Source: Lachnospiraceae bacterium (GTDB lineage Bacteria; Bacillota; Clostridia; Lachnospirales; Lachnospiraceae). Taken from it: a stretch of 64,000 nt of DNA. Every line of letters starts with the position of its first letter. The first letter of the stretch is position 1. Below are positions 62,154 through 64,000 of this stretch, in pieces. The DNA is taken from the NCBI GenBank assembly GCA_019421365.1, contig JAHZFJ010000008.1, forward strand, positions 93,928 through 157,927, read 5' to 3'. The notes under the pieces are model-generated. The model saw only the letters and a list, made by a program, of their open reading frames with translations, was not told the DNA's origin and did not search any database. A program made the translations under genes and the position numbers.

Positions 62154-63893
62154 ATGATAAAAGTTGAAAACTTGTCCTACTCATTTCCACAAAAGGATTT
62201 ATTTAATAATATTTCATTTACATTAGAAGATGGTCAACATTGTGCTTTAATAGGAGCTAGTGGAAGTGGAAAAAGTACGATGATCGATATGCTTATGGAT
62301 CCAGAGAAATATATATTTGATGGAAAGATAGATATATCACCTAATGCAAGAATTGGGTATGTCAGTCAGTTCTCTGGGATTGATAAAACAAATGAAATGA
62401 CAGTATTTGAATATATCGGGGAAGAATTTATTAAGCTACAAAACGAAATAACATCCATATGTGCTGAAATGGAAACCTCTTCAGATATTGATTCTTTACT
62501 TATAAAGTATCAGGAAACTTTAGATGCTTTCCAAGCAATAGATGGGGATAATTTCGAAAATAACATAGAAAAGAAGCTCAATCTAGCGGATCTAAGTAAG
62601 CATGCAGATCTTAGTATATCGAAACTTAGTGGTGGAGAATTCAAACTTATTCAAGTGATTAAGGTCATGCTAACAAGTCCAGAATTGATGATTATGGACG
62701 AACCTGATGTGTTTTTGGATTTTGAGAACCTTAATTCTCTTAAAAATCTAATTAATTCACATAAAGGAATCATGTTAATTATTACGCATAACAGATACCT
62801 ATTAAATCATTGTTTTAATAAAATTATACACCTTGAAAACACAGAACTTCAAGAATTTAATGGTAGATATATAGATTATAACTTCTCATTACTTCAAACA
62901 AAAATTGAGTTACAAGAACTAGCAATCGCTGATAATGAAGAGATTGAAAGAAATGAGCTTATAGTTGAGCAACTAAGATCTGCTGCAACGATTCATACGA
63001 ATGCTGCAAGAGGAAGAGCGGTACATGCTAGAGTAAAACTCCTAGAAAGATTAGAAGCTCGTAGAATTAAAGAACCATTCGTTGATATTAAACAACCAGA
63101 AATCCATTTGGTTACTGATAACGAGATTGAAGAAACGGTAGCTTTAAAGGTCAATGATTACAACGTTGGCTTTGCTGACGTCCTAATAGAAAATGCTAAC
63201 TTTGAGATTAAATCAAATGAAAAAGTTGCACTTATCGGTTCAAATGGTACCGGTAAAACGACTTTACTCCGAGAAATCTTTAGAAATAATAATGAAGCTA
63301 TTGAGATCAATGAAGACATTGAACTTGCTTTTCTATCTCAACTTCAAGGCGAAATGCTAGATGAGTCTAATACGATACTTGATGAATTCTTCGATGCTGG
63401 GTTTGAGACGAAACAAAAGATTAGAGAGCATCTTCAAAACTATGGTTTTGAATCAGAAGTACTTAATCAAAAGATAGCATCGTTATCAGGTGGAGAGAAA
63501 AACATACTTCAATTAGCTAAAGTTTCTGCTAGTAAGGCAAACATGTTACTTCTTGATGAACCGACAAGTCATCTAGACACGTATTCACAAGTAGCCCTTG
63601 AGGATGCCATTAAAAATTATAATGGTGCCGTACTCATGATTTCACATGACTTCTATACAATAGTAAACTGTGTAGATTATGTTTTAATTATTGAGGATAA
63701 GACAATTAGAAAGATGAGTTTACGTAAGTTTAGAAAGATGATTTATTCCAAATATTTCGATAAAGACTATTTAGAAATCGAGCAAAAGAAAAAAGAAGTT
63801 GAAATGAAAGTAGAATTAGCTTTGAAGAATACTGATTTTGCCCGTGCAAAGGTTTTATCTGAAAAGTTAGAAGAATATATCAAGTTACTTTAA
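62154..63893 (+). CDS. ABC-F family ATPase, probably ribosome-protection type
   Basis: The 579-residue protein has two ABC domains and no membrane segment, the ABC-F layout. Domain 1 has GASGSGKST and SGGEFKL with MDEPDVFLDFENL; domain 2 has GSNGTGKTT, LSGGEKNI and LLLDEPTSHLDTYS. The linker between them (about 255-325, with HTNAARGRAVHARVKLLERL) is the antibiotic-resistance determinant region in resistance ABC-Fs. A C-terminal helix follows. A leader with an attenuator supports an inducible resistance role against ribosome-targeting antibiotics, which is inference. ATG at 62154 has GAAAGG upstream; 62133 lies inside the terminator and is rejected. Confidence 0.88.
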   Translation: MIKVENLSYSFPQKDLFNNISFTLEDGQHCALIGASGSGKSTMIDMLMDPEKYIFDGKIDISPNARIGYVSQFSGIDKTNEMTVFEYIGEEFIKLQNEITSICAEMETSSDIDSLLIKYQETLDAFQAIDGDNFENNIEKKLNLADLSKHADLSISKLSGGEFKLIQVIKVMLTSPELMIMDEPDVFLDFENLNSLKNLINSHKGIMLIITHNRYLLNHCFNKIIHLENTELQEFNGRYIDYNFSLLQTKIELQELAIADNEEIERNELIVEQLRSAATIHTNAARGRAVHARVKLLERLEARRIKEPFVDIKQPEIHLVTDNEIEETVALKVNDYNVGFADVLIENANFEIKSNEKVALIGSNGTGKTTLLREIFRNNNEAIEINEDIELAFLSQLQGEMLDESNTILDEFFDAGFETKQKIREHLQNYGFESEVLNQKIASLSGGEKNILQLAKVSASKANMLLLDEPTSHLDTYSQVALEDAIKNYNGAVLMISHDFYTIVNCVDYVLIIEDKTIRKMSLRKFRKMIYSKYFDKDYLEIEQKKKEVEMKVELALKNTDFARAKVLSEKLEEYIKLL

Positions 63894-63908
63894 TTAAATT
63901 CTTATCTG

Positions 63909-63943
63909 AAAGGCCACGAGCAAATTTGCTCGTGGCCTTTCAT
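63909..63943 (+). terminator. Intrinsic terminator after the ABC-F gene
   Basis: AAAGGCCACGAGCAAA with its complement (63909-63924 / 63925-63940) forms a perfect 16-bp palindrome-type stem, ending in TTT-CATT. It lies 15 bases after the stop codon. Confidence 0.85.
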
Positions 63944-63968
63944 TATATTGTATAGAAGCAAAATAAAC

Positions 63969-63985
63969 CACCGGCTCTGCCGGTG
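63969..63985. repeat. GC-rich palindrome near the window end
   Basis: CACCGGC-TCT-GCCGGTG forms a 7-bp GC stem in otherwise AT-rich DNA and is followed by GTGTCCCCAGCCAGCT up to the window edge. Its composition stands out like that of the centre of the element at 43789-44092, so it may be the start of another repeat or a terminator of a neighbour outside the window. Confidence 0.35.
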
Positions 63986-64000
63986 TGTCCCCAGCCAGCT

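Noticed and set aside
1..64000. tRNA or rRNA genes and prophage or plasmid modules
   Set aside because: Reading both strands by eye I found no cloverleaf, rRNA segment, integrase, terminase, replication or conjugation gene. A tRNAscan or HMM search would confirm.

Overview
This 64 kb window is AT-rich chromosomal DNA. Gene content, gene order and protein signatures point to a Gram-positive, spore-lineage Clostridia, most likely Lachnospiraceae (inference). Supporting signs are strong AGGAGG-type ribosome sites, FtsK/SpoIIIE next to TepA and UppP, the order rplU-prp-rpmA-obg-yhbY-nadD-yqeK-rsfS, a lexA/yneA divergent SOS pair, and the radical-SAM pair TIGR03960/TIGR03936 before RNase G. I see no rRNA, tRNA, CRISPR array, phage or intact insertion sequence. 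It is mostly core genome, so the unusual signals lie mainly between genes.

Layout. 0-4 kb: tail of a SHOCT-type gene, then a minus-strand polyphosphate operon (ppx, ppk). 4-6 kb: a YtrA-type GntR regulator with its ABC transporter. 6-8.4 kb: a structured leader with an intrinsic terminator, then queA and a lipid kinase. 8.4-10.6 kb: aroF-tyrA on the minus strand. 11-16 kb: a divergent EF-G paralogue, rpsO and pnp, the last with a long hairpin at its predicted transcript start. 16-19.3 kb: M16 peptidase, dUTPase-like gene and O-acetylhomoserine sulfhydrylase. 19.4-30.4 kb: a 46-codon membrane microprotein, a hemerythrin, tepA, uppP, ftsK, two tandem paralogous ATP-grasp genes, a metallo-beta-lactamase lipoprotein, miaB and a YjjG-like phosphatase. 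30.5-39 kb: SulP transporter, SWIM-SNF2 helicase, uridine kinase, zinc-ribbon membrane protein and tyrS. 39-51.3 kb: the radical-SAM/RNase G/ribosomal L21-L27/Obg cluster and lexA. 51.5-56.8 kb: YneA-like SOS division inhibitor and two large exported wall enzymes. 56.9-64 kb: a DUF4914 P-loop protein, an 870-bp gene-free stretch, a GNAT-like acyltransferase, a serine hydrolase, a 70-residue orphan and an ABC-F protein behind a transcription attenuator.

Functional links: Prp (46163) is expected to trim the N-terminal extension visible on L27 (46562). LexA boxes overlap both promoters between lexA and yneA. PNPase and RNase G supply RNA turnover. MiaB, QueA, TyrS and the YbaK-type deacylase serve tRNA modification and quality control. 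UppP, the amidase and the GHL10 protein serve the envelope.

Most interesting non-genic signals: (1) the leaders of queA and obg share a homologous structured element, and in queA it is followed by an intrinsic terminator, as in a riboswitch or attenuator; (2) a 304-bp element with arms of roughly 100 bp in inverted orientation abuts the stop codon of an RNase G that lacks the usual C-terminal zinc region; (3) the pnp leader is a three-tier hairpin; (4) the ABC-F gene has an attenuator-like leader. Start codons were moved from the longest ORF to the best ribosome site where noted.
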